Assembly: GCA_023634235.1 (NCBI GenBank)
Contig: JAMKCF010000009.1
Span: 4,898,001 to 4,962,000 of the forward strand
DNA from: Pisaster brevispinus
Lineage: Eukaryota; Echinodermata; Asteroidea; Forcipulatida; Asteriidae
Direction of reading: 5' to 3'
Length of the DNA: 64,000 nucleotides
In this document: one piece after another, positions 24,001-33,704 of the stretch
How the letters are laid out: each line of letters opens with the position of its first letter
How positions within the stretch are numbered: the first letter of the stretch is position 1
The notes under the pieces: model-generated
Database searches by the model: none
What the model saw: the letters and a program-made list of their open reading frames with translations, nothing else
What the model was told of the DNA's origin: nothing
Translations under genes and position numbers: made by a program

Positions 24001-27000
24001 TTCTTCTAAGAGGCGGAACTTGTTTGTGTGATGTAGGTTACACTTAATTACCAACAGGGTTAAACATCGATATGTAAAGTGACAAAATAATAAAGGCACA
24101 GCTCAACAAGCAATTTGCGAGTTAGACTTGAATAATGTCTGGTACAATGACTTGCTTAGGTACTTAAACTTGAATTCCTCAGTCTAATAAGACAGTTGCT
24201 ATGTCACATGATTAGGGGCAATACTTTGGGTAGTTATGGAAGAGACGGCGAACACCCAGACATAGTTTTGAATGAATGTGTATGGCACAATGATACCAGG
24301 GTTCACTCATCTGAAGGTTGCTATACAAAAGCTTGCCTCTAATTGTCTCATTAGACTGAGGAATACAAATTTAGATGGTAAGTTATGACTAAGCAAGTCA
24401 TTGTACCAGACATTATTCACAGCAAACTTGCAAATAGCTTATTCAGATTGATGAGTTTGCTGCATGCCAACGCTGTGAAATAGTTTTGAAACGGAAGACT
24501 TTTGAGGCTAGGTGGCTGCAGACATACTGGGTTGACTTTCATTGTTCATGTAATTCTGGGTATTTGCACATTTCCGAGAACGACAGTTTCTACCGGACAA
24601 GTCTGCAGCCACTAGAGGGATAAAAATCTCCACTTGGAGTGAAACTGAAATAACTGTTGAACTGCTTTCAAATGATTCATGGTTGCAATTGGTTTGTTTT
24701 TCTTCAAGGCAAGGTGCACAGTAAGGATGTCAGGTGTTGTGGATCCGAACAACTGAAAGAGTCTCACTTGTGCCGGCGTTATATATTCAGAGTGAGGCAG
24801 ATACCCAAGAGGGCACCCTCAGATAACAAAGTCTGCTGCAAACTTGCAAAACCAAGGGACTGTGAAACCTACAACAACCACACACAGGTTGGTTTTCCTA
24901 AAAAAAAAAAATGTATGTCAATTACGAGAAAAGGTGTATGTTTTATTTTGCAGCATGCATTCTTACTAACGAACAATTATACTCGGGACATGTCAACAAC
25001 ATGGCAAAAGCAACTTGATTTCTGGACACAGCTTTAAAGCTGGAAAAAATGCTTGATGGAAAAATGCCGCCGGAGAAGGTTTAGTAGCTGCCAAGAAGCC
25101 AGATACCGACCACCATGGCAAACCGGCTAAAACAGGCACACAACAAAGCCACATGGCAGAGAGCCAAGAACACATGCTACACCTCACACATTTTAAAATA
25201 AAGTTCAGGACTATGCTTTAAACCTCTGAATCCTACCTTTATTGCTCTAATTTCTGGAGGAATTTAGAGAACCACAGACTAATGAATGAAATAGAGAGAT
25301 ATATAGTCAAGCTAGTGTTTGGGTACTTTGTATATAGTCAAGCTAGTGTTTGGGTACTTTGACGGTAGAACCATCATTGAACACACTAAGTGGCCATCAG
25401 ACTAAGTTGAGTAGATTTATTTGGGTGTGTACAACCTATCACACTTTCATGGTAAGCCCTTTCTCTCGAATTCAAGTGCTGCTGGGTTTGAGAATAGAAT
25501 GATCAACCGCCCCCTTGCAACAACATCATATACTTGAAAAAAATTCTTGCAATACAATGTGTCAAGAAAATTGCAAGTATAGTATGGATCAAGTGTCTCT
25601 CTGGCCACCTGATTTACTAGAGGGCAATGAGGAATGACCAGCAGGCACCCACACGGGAAAATCACTTTAACGAAAGCAAAACCACTTATGATTTTCCCTG
25701 CAAAGTCATGCACTTTGGCATCGGTCCCAATGTTCAAAACATGCTTGAGATTCGCACAGTCTATTTAGTCATTAACTTGGTTTCCAGTCTACAACTAAGC
25801 ATCCTTCAGAATTACTTTTGATATCAAATCCGCTTTACTGAAACCTGTCACAACAAATGTTTCAAGTAACATTTATCTCCCTTTAAAAAAAAACTATGTT
25901 AATACAGATTTGTTACAGGGGCATGGTTAGAGACAGAAGGGCAAGGACGATTGGATTGAGTCGCTGTGGTGATTTCACGTTCATCAATAGAGAGACTGAG
26001 CAATGCTGCAACGGACATAGACATCCTAAGACATCAAATTCAGTCACTCTGGTGTGCTGTGGCACCGATACCTACGATCCAGAGTTACAACTATGTCATG
26101 CCGGGGAAAAAACTGACAACATCCCAGAGAGATATGCTGAGTAAGTCGACATTTTCATTCTCTTTGTGTCACGCACATTGGTAACGCTTAGTTTTTCATT
26201 AATTTTTTATTTTTTTTATTTGAAAAATAAAAATAGTTGGCCTCTGTCCAAGGGTCCTCATCCTAAATAATAAGAAAAAATAGATATTGAAGAAAATAGT
26301 TTAGAATTAATAATAGTAAGAAGTCAAATGATGTTTATGCGTTCCATAGTGAGCGCGCTGGTTTATTCAGAAAAATTCATCACTAACTTCTTGTAATGCG
26401 TGCATGTCTTGAATATTTGTTCCTGTTGGAGCAGGATCACTTCAAAGAATAGTAAACTATGGGCACTTTGCTGATGATATGTAATTTACGTATTCACGCA
26501 TGCTTCATGTTTCTTGCACAGGCCTCTATCGCTGAGGTCAAACATGGTTGTATGCGCCATGCGTAGTGAGGGTGCTGTTTGAGGGCACTATTCAGGTCAC
26601 AGTTATTTTTACAATAGTCATGGATTGTTTGACAGACTGCATGTTTGATGATCACTAAGATAGAATCATTTGTTCCCAACTAGGTTTTGTCGCAATATAC
26701 CGTACGACAACAGAACTAACGAGTGTGACCGTAAATATTTACTGGTTCGCTCCATCACTGAGAGGCAACGGGGTTTGACGGAAATCTGTGAGAGTAACAA
26801 GGCAGATATCGGCTACTACCCATACGATCCCACTAAACACCAATGTTGTGGGGATACGCTGATAGGGCCAGGGGAGACTTGCTGCAACAAGGAGCGTTTT
26901 CAGACTCCAGGTACTGATGTTGGCGAGGGGCAGTGCTGTGATGAAGTTGGTTTCAATCCTAACACCCACGCATGCTGTGATGGCTCCATTTATGGGTCCA

Positions 27001-30000
27001 TATCTGGTGGTAAGTGGAAATTTTCAAGTAAAATGTTTAATGCGGGCCTTAAAGACACCAGAGGTGTTGTAACTACAAATTAATTTACACGCCATAAATT
27101 TTATGTGCAGTTTGACTCGCCGAAATGTGAGCGAAACAGACAGTAGCCTCGTGTGCCATTTATTCAGGGGTCTAAAACCATCATTTTTATGGTCATTTTC
27201 TTCTCCCGTATTCCCCTTCATTCACTATTCAAAATATACCCCAAACTTTTCCATACACAGGCTACCAGTGCTGTGGCCACCACCAGCTGTTTGACCCAGC
27301 CAGCACAGTAGAGATGTGTTGCAACGACCGTGTTATGTCAACGGTGGACGGCAGGACAGAGTGTACGTCAGGCGTGGCACACAGACCCACAGAGACAGTG
27401 TGTGATGGCGTGGTTTATCAAGTACCCAACGGAGACTGCTGTGGGAAGGTCTTGATGGATACAAACCAACAGATCTGCTGCCAACACACTTTGTAAGTAA
27501 TTCAAGCTGTAAAGGACGATTGAAACACATAACCTTAAATATTGTTTTAAGATTTGTTCCAACATGAAGATTTCTTCGACCTAACCTTAGGGGACTATTT
27601 TGCTGGTTGAAACACCCCTTGAATGTTTAATAATCCACGCGATCATTTAATTATTTTTTACGTTACATGTAGATGAAACTTGACATAATGAGTTAACGTA
27701 TTTTATGCATTTGTGTTCAAATATGGTCAATGTGTTACCAAATTCTAGCTGAAACTATGATTTGAGCTCTTGTCTAACACTCCTTTTTTATCTAAATCTC
27801 TAGCCTTTACAACAAGGCTACCCATGGTGACACCTGCTGTGGAAAGGTTGCATTTGATTCATCAAACCCATCAGAAGTTTGCTGTTCAGGCACGTCTCTC
27901 TTTCATCATGCCAGCGGCATGGTCTGTTGCCAAAACAGTCTCATCGATCCCTTCAAAGAGGTGTGTCAAGCAGTTGGTGATGCTTTCTACATCTTCCCGA
28001 GACAAAGTAACTGGGTGGACTGCTCTGAGGGAGGCTACGACCCAGTACGCCAGACCTGCTGTGAAGGAATCCTATACAACTTCCCTGGGCAGTGCTGCGG
28101 GAGTGAGGTCTTCAGAGAGGGAGAGGGCTTGATCTGCTGCGGAAACAAGAAGCAAAATCGCTTATACGGGGAGAAGACGATGTGCTGTGGAGAAGAAGTG
28201 AGGAATCTGGAAACCCATACCTGCTGTGGAGACAAAGGCTTGGCCAAGACACACTTTTGGGAGACTTGTTGTGATGGGGTTGTGATGCGAAGGTCTGCTT
28301 GTCCCAAGAACGAAAAAAATCCTCAAGGTCCTGCGCCCAGAGACCCCTCTAGGCTAGGCCCGTCAATGTGCGACGGACACCTCTATAATGCGTCTGAGCA
28401 AGGTTGTTGTAATGAAGTGCTGTATGACTCTGACCTATACGCATGTACAGACGGCAGCTTGCAACCGCTGTGCGCTGGTACCCGGTACGATGACTCCACC
28501 ATGATGTGCTGTGCTGACGAGATACACAGTTTGCAAACGACAGGTTGCTGCAACGGTACTCCATACGATCTGTCATCGCCGAATGTTTGCTGTAACAATG
28601 TCCTGCGTCACGTGAGAAATGGAGCATGCTGTGGACCCAACAATACGCCCTACAGCCTCAACAGGAATCTCTGCTGCAACGGAAGTCTTCGGAGGAAGAA
28701 GGCCGGTCGCACCGAGTGCTGCGGTGGATACGCAATCAACCCCAGCACGGACACATGCTGTGATGGTAGCGTCACTCGTGGTGTCGCTCATGGAACATGC
28801 TGCGGAGACAAGGCCTTTGATCCTATCGTGAAGATGTGCTGTCCCGAGGAGGGTAAGCTGTACAAACGACGTCTTGGCAAAGAGAAAATCCTGAGTGACA
28901 GCCGTTGCTGTGCAGCTGGCATGGAGTATAACACAACTGCAGGAACCTGCCAACCCAAAGGTATTTTTCAAATAAAACTTCTCTATCCTGACTTCACAGG
29001 CCTGTTGCTTCAGTTGCCTCCATGCCCAGAGTATATGGGTACCAGCCTAACTACCATCTATGTAAAAAAAAATTACGGGTTTCCTGCTCATTTCTGCAAA
29101 GCAGAAAATTATTAAGCAATAGTTTCTGCTTAAGCAACTCTATGAAATTGGGCTAATGAGAATGATAGACATTGAAACGACTCCAAATTGTTTAAGGTTG
29201 TAAATTTTCATCACAAGTTTGCTTTTCATACTCTGCAGGGTGTCCAATGCCAAAAATGCAAACTTAAACTTGCTGCCAGATCTCTTTTAGTATTTAACAA
29301 CGTGCATCCCCAAAAGTTTTATTAATATAAACATTTTCATAGTTTTGATTGGCTTTGTTTGTCGCCTTATTTGCATATTTTATTTTTTTTGTCTTGCACT
29401 TCACTTTATTTCTCAAAAACCATTGATTTTCAATACTTGTCCGATTTGAGTCATTTAATGCATGTTTTTCTCTTCAATTCAAGCTGTTTTATCAGCGTTT
29501 GTGTCAATGTAAACTAGCGACTGTTTGTTTGCTATCTTGTTAGCTCTGCATGGCATTGCTTTTTATTTGCTGCATGTTACATTATATTTGAATCCTGTTG
29601 CTTTCTGCCCAGCTTTTGACGTGCAGTAGCTTAAAGTTGACATACAGTAACGGCAGCTCACTGACTTAGGTAATTTATACGTTTTATTTTATTGAATTTT
29701 ATTTATTTTTTGTTGTTCCACTGCGCAATTCTTGTCATCGACCTCCAACCTTTGACCTCTTGAGTGTGACAGCGACACACAACTTTGATCTAGGTGCTTT
29801 TACTCATTTGCATAGTTTGGCATTTATAGCAATATCTAACAAACTGGAAGAACTACTGGCCTAGAATTACAAAGAGGCCGCAGATGCCATGGCCTCTGCC
29901 ACTTCAAAGTTTCCCTAAGACCTTAAGATTTTCCCAATGGAGGTGCGCTTTGCAAAATGAAAATGGCCTTGCCCTGGAATTTGAAGCATCAGAATATTCA

Positions 30001-30505
30001 AGGCAACTCAAAAAATGGCTCATTTCAAGGAACGGGGGGTGGCTTCATTCTGAATTCAGAACACTCACTTTTTTATCTACTGAATTAATGTGAGACAAAT
30101 TATTCATATGTGTTTGTTATTTGGTTTGCAGATTGTACAGTGTGCAAGACCCCATCATGGAGCAAAGGCTGGCAAGAACACACCGAGAAGGCTACGCTGA
30201 TCCGAGGTACCCTACTGAACATCACACACCCTGACAACCACCATCTTACACTACATCTCACACGAGTCAGTCATCTCAACCGCGACAAACCAACGTCCAG
30301 CCCGGATTTCAGAGTAACTGCGCCGTCGCTTTGCGGATGCGAGGAACTCATTCTCAATAAAGCTTACATCATTATGAGTGATGGAGTGGTCGTATGGAAT
30401 GAAGACTACGATCACCTCACACTTCTGCCAACGGACTTCTTAGCAAGAGCCAAAGATCAGCTGGGAAGAAAAGTTAAACACTTCTTATGTAAGCATAAAG
30501 ATTAG
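14886..30505 (+). CDS. Gene B: galaxin-like secreted protein with C-terminal netrin-type (NTR) domain, complete
   Basis: Twelve exons: 14886-14958, 19376-19501, 20536-20903, 21699-21897, 22415-22624, 23166-23408, 24709-24887, 25908-26140, 26684-27009, 27261-27492, 27804-28960 and 30132-30505. Total 3720 nt, exactly 1240 codons with the TAG. The first ATG of the open frame is used and gives a signal peptide (residues 1 to about 24). Residues about 25-1115 are galaxin units with about 56 Cys-Cys pairs. Residues about 1112-1239 look like an NTR/C345C module: CxxC, then C-G-C-E-E-L with AYIIM, then a last Cys near the end. All introns are GT-AG; only the exon 7 donor (gttggt) is weak. Expected role: secreted extracellular-matrix protein, with the NTR end as a possible protein-binding tail. 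Function in this animal is inferred from family only. A and C are its tandem paralogs. Confidence 0.87.
15019..15084. repeat. TC microsatellite ending in AG
   Basis: Roughly 66 bases of alternating tc, only 60 nt after the exon 1 donor, ending ctctctcag. Confidence 0.9.
15250..15470 (-). repeat. Three-copy array of Penelope-like GACGTTTC segments
   Basis: gacgttt occurs at 15259, 15355 and 15446, spaced 96 and 91 bases. The first two are each followed by a tgtcttcatgagaaaaagttgta-like tail. On the minus strand each reads (GATC)GAAACGTC. Confidence 0.5.
19376..19501 (+). CDS. Gene B exon 2
   Basis: Acceptor ctcacgcag before 19376, donor gtaagt at 19502; phase 1 in and out. Residues about 25-66: FYRPETEACCQG followed by a Cys-Cys split over the next junction. 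Follows a 4.4 kb first intron and matches C2 in position and phase. Confidence 0.8.
19581..19630 (+). repeat. G-rich tract in gene B intron 2
   Basis: Repeated ggggtt blocks followed by an almost pure run of G, with the G-runs needed for a quadruplex on the coding strand. Confidence 0.85.
20041..20199 (+). repeat. tRNA-bearing inverted-end repeat, copy 1 (gene B intron 2)
   Basis: Flank acccccgaacaaagatattg, a tRNA-like part gatagctcagttggtagagc with a decayed right half, and an inverted end tctttgttcaccc. Confidence 0.65.
20536..20903 (+). CDS. Gene B exon 3 (corresponds to C3 plus C4 without an intron)
   Basis: Acceptor gctactag before 20536, donor gtaaag at 20904; phase 1 in, 0 out. Residues about 67-189 with eight Cys-Cys pairs (AVYDPDTELCC, EWYNTSSQACC). 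Gene C splits the same region into two exons separated by a 1.9 kb intron. Confidence 0.86.
21040..21393 (-). mobile_element. tRNA-Leu-type SINE, reverse orientation (gene B intron 3)
   Basis: The minus strand begins GTCGTGGCCGATGG, with the anticodon part shortened, box B GGGTTTGATTCCC, then a GTGTCCTAAAGCAAGGCACTTA body, and ends in an ATT-type tail. Same family as 10704-11145. Confidence 0.7.
21699..21897 (+). CDS. Gene B exon 4 (equivalent to C5)
   Basis: Acceptor cacacaag before 21699, donor gtaagt at 21898; phase 0 in, 1 out. Four Cys-Cys pairs, ending AFNIG like VYNIG in C5. A second in-frame acceptor (caacag, exon from 21714) is possible and would shorten the start by five residues. 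Confidence 0.8.
22026..22061. repeat. Homopolymer C then A run (gene B intron 4)
   Basis: About 12 C followed by about 22 A; probably the tail of a decayed retroposon. Confidence 0.6.
22415..22624 (+). CDS. Gene B exon 5 (equivalent to C6)
   Basis: Acceptor cttgtag before 22415, donor gtaggt at 22625; phase 1 in and out. Begins GHGSCC and ends LYDRQPGHECCGAG, against LLDRQPGMQCCGRG in C6. Five Cys-Cys pairs. Confidence 0.85.
22745..22970 (+). repeat. tRNA-bearing inverted-end repeat, copy 2, best preserved (gene B intron 5)
   Basis: The tRNA-like core 22877-22949 has a perfect 7-bp acceptor stem (GGCTGGA/TCCAGTC with one wobble) and a D arm GCTC/GAGC. Its anticodon arm has a GTT-centred loop but lacks U33, and the T arm is imperfect. 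Ends gaacaaaga and tctttgttc are inverted. Shared flanks with other copies show it is a repeat, not a tRNA gene. Confidence 0.7.
23166..23408 (+). CDS. Gene B exon 6 (equivalent to A exon a, C7)
   Basis: Acceptor ctccttcag before 23166, donor gtgagc at 23409; phase 1 in and out. ELYDTARQLCCEG start, five Cys-Cys pairs, FEPDRQTCC and NKCCVN units. Confidence 0.85.
23780..23990. repeat. Fold-back repeat with Gly/Trp-codon-like ggctctggct words (gene B intron 6)
   Basis: Left arm aagaaaccacagctgtggttttggct pairs with right arm agccaaaaactgtggtttcgaaaaggg. Shorter relatives at 31510-31590 and 53936-54050. Confidence 0.65.
24111..24440. repeat. Fold-back element with ~90-bp inverted arms (gene B intron 6)
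   Basis: taatgtctggtacaatgact at about 24132 returns inverted as agtcattgtaccagacatta near 24398. Arms also share cctcagtctaat/attagactgagg. The central part matches the left edge of the window. Confidence 0.75.
24709..24887 (+). CDS. Gene B exon 7, basic linker (equivalent to A exon b, C8)
   Basis: Acceptor tcttcaag before 24709. The donor is gttggt at 24888, a weak site (T at +3), but phase 0 fits exon 8 and the paralogs. Two Cys-Cys pairs and a basic stretch (RRYIFRVRQIPKR) where A and C have R-x-R-R. Confidence 0.74.
25301..25363. repeat. 31-bp direct tandem duplication
   Basis: tatatagtcaagctagtgtt plus gggtactttg occurs twice back to back in gene B intron 7. Confidence 0.85.
25908..26140 (+). 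CDS. Gene B exon 8 (equivalent to A exon c, C9)
   Basis: Acceptor aatacag before 25908, donor gtaagt at 26141; phase 0 in, 2 out. ICYRGMVR start. A Cys-Cys expected near LQLC is C-H here (LQLCHAG), so one pair has lost its second Cys. Confidence 0.82.
26684..27009 (+). CDS. Gene B exon 9 (equivalent to A exon d, C10)
   Basis: Acceptor caactag before 26684, donor gtaagt at 27010; phase 2 in, 1 out. Contains LIGPGETCCN, identical in C10, and four Cys-Cys pairs. Confidence 0.86.
27261..27492 (+). CDS. Gene B exon 10 (equivalent to A exon e, C11)
   Basis: Acceptor atacacag before 27261, donor gtaagt at 27493; phase 1 in, 2 out. Contains GVAHRPTETVCDG and NGDCCGK, the most conserved block of the cluster, plus four Cys-Cys pairs. 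Confidence 0.86.
27804..28960 (+). CDS. Gene B exon 11: long galaxin-repeat exon
   Basis: Acceptor atctctag before 27804, donor gtattt at 28961; phase 2 in, 1 out. Residues about 730-1115 with some 20 Cys-Cys pairs in one 1157-nt exon. A Pro/Lys-rich, cysteine-poor insert (NPQGPAPRDPSRLG) sits near 28310-28360. Covers what gene C splits into exons 12 and 13. Confidence 0.88.
29096..29156. repeat. Palindromic MITE-like element, partial copy (gene B intron 11)
   Basis: ttctgcttaagcaactctatgaaattgggct is the right end of the family described at 7791. Confidence 0.5.
30132..30505 (+). CDS. Gene B exon 12: netrin-type (NTR/C345C) domain and stop
   Basis: Acceptor ttttgcag-type (ggtttgcag) before 30132; phase 1 in. 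Encodes residues 1116-1239. Cys at 1117, 1120, 1183, 1185 and 1235, plus 1112 from the exon before, make six, the usual NTR number. The C-x-C followed by EELILNKAYIIM matches the family's C-x-C..L..G..YLIMG core. No Cys-Cys units remain here, so this is a separate module. Confidence 0.8.
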
Positions 30506-30979
30506 GTGTCTTCCACACTACCGTTTATAGTATTTTAAAGCAGTAGCCAATAATATAATTTTTTAAAAACAAGACTCAAGTAGGGACAGTTTAATTCTGG
30601 TGTATAGATTCATTTTGAAGTATATTTGTATGTATATTTGGAGCTTATTTATTTATTTATTTATTTATCTATATGTGTATTATTTATTTTAAATAACGAA
30701 ACAAATCATAGAGATTTGTGATAAAGAAATGCAATGAATTTTTTTTAAGAAGTGTAATATTTTTGCATCCATATTTATCAATATTTCAAACCTTGCCCTT
30801 TTTACGGACAATGTAAAAAAAGCGAAGATAGATTGAAATAGTTTTGAAAAGATCTGTACATCAAAATAATTATTAAGTTCATTCTGTTGGTAAATAGTAA
30901 ATTGTATGATTATTCCTAAACATAATGACTGTGTTACTGCAGGTCTGAATGTTGAATTGAAGTTATTTTCACTCTCTTT

Positions 30980-30985
30980 AATAAA
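30980..30985 (+). other. Likely poly(A) signal of gene B
   Basis: AATAAA 475 nt after the stop, followed within 40 nt by T-rich sequence. First canonical signal downstream of the coding end. Confidence 0.55.
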
Positions 30986-33489
30986 CTGTTTACTTTGCAA
31001 ATGTTTTCAAAGAGCAACTCACATGTTTTTGATAGAATGTTTAAGCTCTCTTTTAAGTTGAAAGGGAACCGTCCAGAACGTTGCTTTTTGTACATGGCAC
31101 ATTTTCAAAGTTGCCAAAGGTATTCCAGATTTTGTCTGATATTTAAAATGCATACAAACACAATTCATATTGAGAAGTACATGTACTTTATAGTGTCTCA
31201 TTGAGTTGTTATTGATTTATAACCCTACTTTTGATGCTGAGTTTCATGTGAAATTTTATAATTTCAGAATATTGGTTTCTGATCATTATACGTATGCTTT
31301 AAGATGCAATATATTATATGCAAGCAAGTTTTCACATTTGGGTTTCTTGAATGCCAGAGGAAACAACATAGGCCTAGTGCTGTTGACTTAATTCAAAGAC
31401 GTCATCATCACATTAATATTTGTTGCGCCCTTTTTGGTAGTCACGTTTGCCAGCGTTATGGCCATTTTTCGAAACAAGGGCTTGGGTTACTTCCGCCATT
31501 TTGAAGCTTTGTAATGAAACCACAGGTTTTCTAAACAACTGGCAGAGCCTAAGTCCAAGCTCAAGCCGTCGTTTCGAAAAGAGCCTGTAATATAAAGTGC
31601 GCTGCGCATAGTCGCCGCTGTGTTTACGCGCTTACCACCAGACTCCCATTTCAAGGGGGTCTAATCTCTCTGGAACACGCCACAGTACTTTCAGGTTACT
31701 CAAGGAATACCATATATTTAAAAAAAAATGTAAATACTATGTATTTTATTTTAATTTAACTTATTGATGCCTTAAAGTGTTTTATTTATTTATACGTTTA
31801 AGTTATTTCAATGATGTACCACAAATTGTGGGCTGTGTAACAGATTCATTCCAATTTGAATCCATACCGTACAGTATAATACTGTACATTATCACTGAGT
31901 CAACTCAGCTAAGTGTATAAAGTTTTGGTTTTATTGTTTTTAGTTATACTTATATATTTAGTAATTAAGAGCGTTTTTAGTGTGTTTGTATAAAATAACA
32001 TATTTTTTTAAAGGATTTAAGTGGTGATAAATATAAGATGAATCATACTCAAGGAAAAAAGGAATGTAGTTTTGCTCAGTAGAAGTGTAAAAAATAATTA
32101 CATTGATGACCAGTGTTTGTTGTTCAGAAACAACAAGAAGCAAACTGTAGAAAAAAAAGGTTTTGACGATTTTTGTTTTAGAAAGAGCATTGCGGTTAAA
32201 TGGCGCGCACAACATTGGTAAGATTGAAAATTAAAAAAAATTCACAAATTTGCACATAACTTACATGATTCAAAGACGGTATGGTGGGAAAACTTCCCTT
32301 TGAATATTTTTTTAACCTGAAATGCTAGAGTTTTTGAGAAATTTAAAAATAAATTGTGATCTCGCGAGTCCAAAACCTGACGCTTGAAAACCGTGAAAAC
32401 CCATAAGAGGGGTTTCACTATTTTCTTGTGACTCAAATGACCGATTGTGCTTAAACTTTCACAGTTTTGACAATTACAAACATTGTCTGCGTGGTTTACA
32501 GTAATTTGATACTGTAATTTGAAAACTACAACATGAAAAAAAACCACAAAAAACCACAAAAAACCCAGACTATATTATTTTCACAGAGCAGGCATTCTCT
32601 GGGATCGTTGATTTACAGATTTTTTAACCATATCTATTGCCGATAAATTGTCACGATTTCGTCTAGTGAGATATTTTAGCAAAGACGGACAGGAAGACTA
32701 AAGTTGTATGGTTTTCTTAAAGGTATTATATAGGATTGGTAGAGCTGACAAAATAGTCGCAGACGGTGGTCATGTTTTGTCTGATCAATCGTATACATTG
32801 AAATATTAATAACCCTGTGAAAACTTGGGCTTTATCTGCTGTCTGAGTGAGGGGAAATTGTCCTTACTTTGGGGTTGTAACAACCCAAATTAGCTGTTGC
32901 GTTTTTTAAAGGTTTTCAGATATAGCTTTTCTCGAATATATCTTCATTCCAAAGGGAAAAATTTCTCAAAAAAAAAAAAAAAAAAAAGTTCCAAAAATGA
33001 ACTTCACAATCAGAGTAAGCTTTCAGACTAAAGCTAAAGAACGTTTTTTTTTTTTTTAAATCCTTACCAGTCCTGTATGATACCTTTGATAAGCACTAGC
33101 TGTTTAATAATCATTTATATTAGTGCATTAATTCTTATGCAAAAAAAGCCTTATTTTATAATAAATAATTATTCAAGAAATATTTTGTAAAATCATTATT
33201 TAATATTTTTAAAAGCTTCTAAAATGCATATATATTTTTACACAGTGTAGGCCTACTATAATTATCAAGTCAATTAAATTGTCAGCTTTAAAAAAAAAGA
33301 CAGCAGTGCATTGATTGTGAATTTGTCCGTCTGTGCGGTATAAATGACATTGCACTGGATTTCGAAAGGGTGATTGTTTTTACTTTTAGAAGGAAATAGA
33401 GTAGGGGTGGGATGGGCCAACATTAATTAACCCCCCTTTCATTTGAAGTATATGACATCACAGGTGTCCGTTTTGGTGATGGTTTTTCT

Positions 33490-33704
33490 GGAATACAAGC
33501 TGGGACTAACTTCATAAAGCCTGTTAACACAAAAACTTGCTCAGCACAGACCAATCTTGCTTGGCAGAAATAGGTTACCAGCCGAATTACCATACAGTTT
33601 ACGTGGCTGCGCCACTGGTATACCCCTTTCATTTTTTTCATGTAGCAAAGAAATTCGCTAAGCAGAATATTCTGCTTAACAGCATGATGAAACTAGGCCC
33701 TGGT
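33490..33704. repeat. Palindromic MITE-like element, copy
   Basis: aacttcataaagcctgttaa on the left and cagcatgatgaaactaggccctg on the right, with ggttaccag and ctaagcagaa words inside. The middle is altered relative to other copies. Confidence 0.5.

Noticed and set aside
27770..28132. Alternative-frame ORF over gene B exon 11
   Set aside because: Shadow of the galaxin frame; lacks the Cys-Cys pattern and breaks the intron phases.
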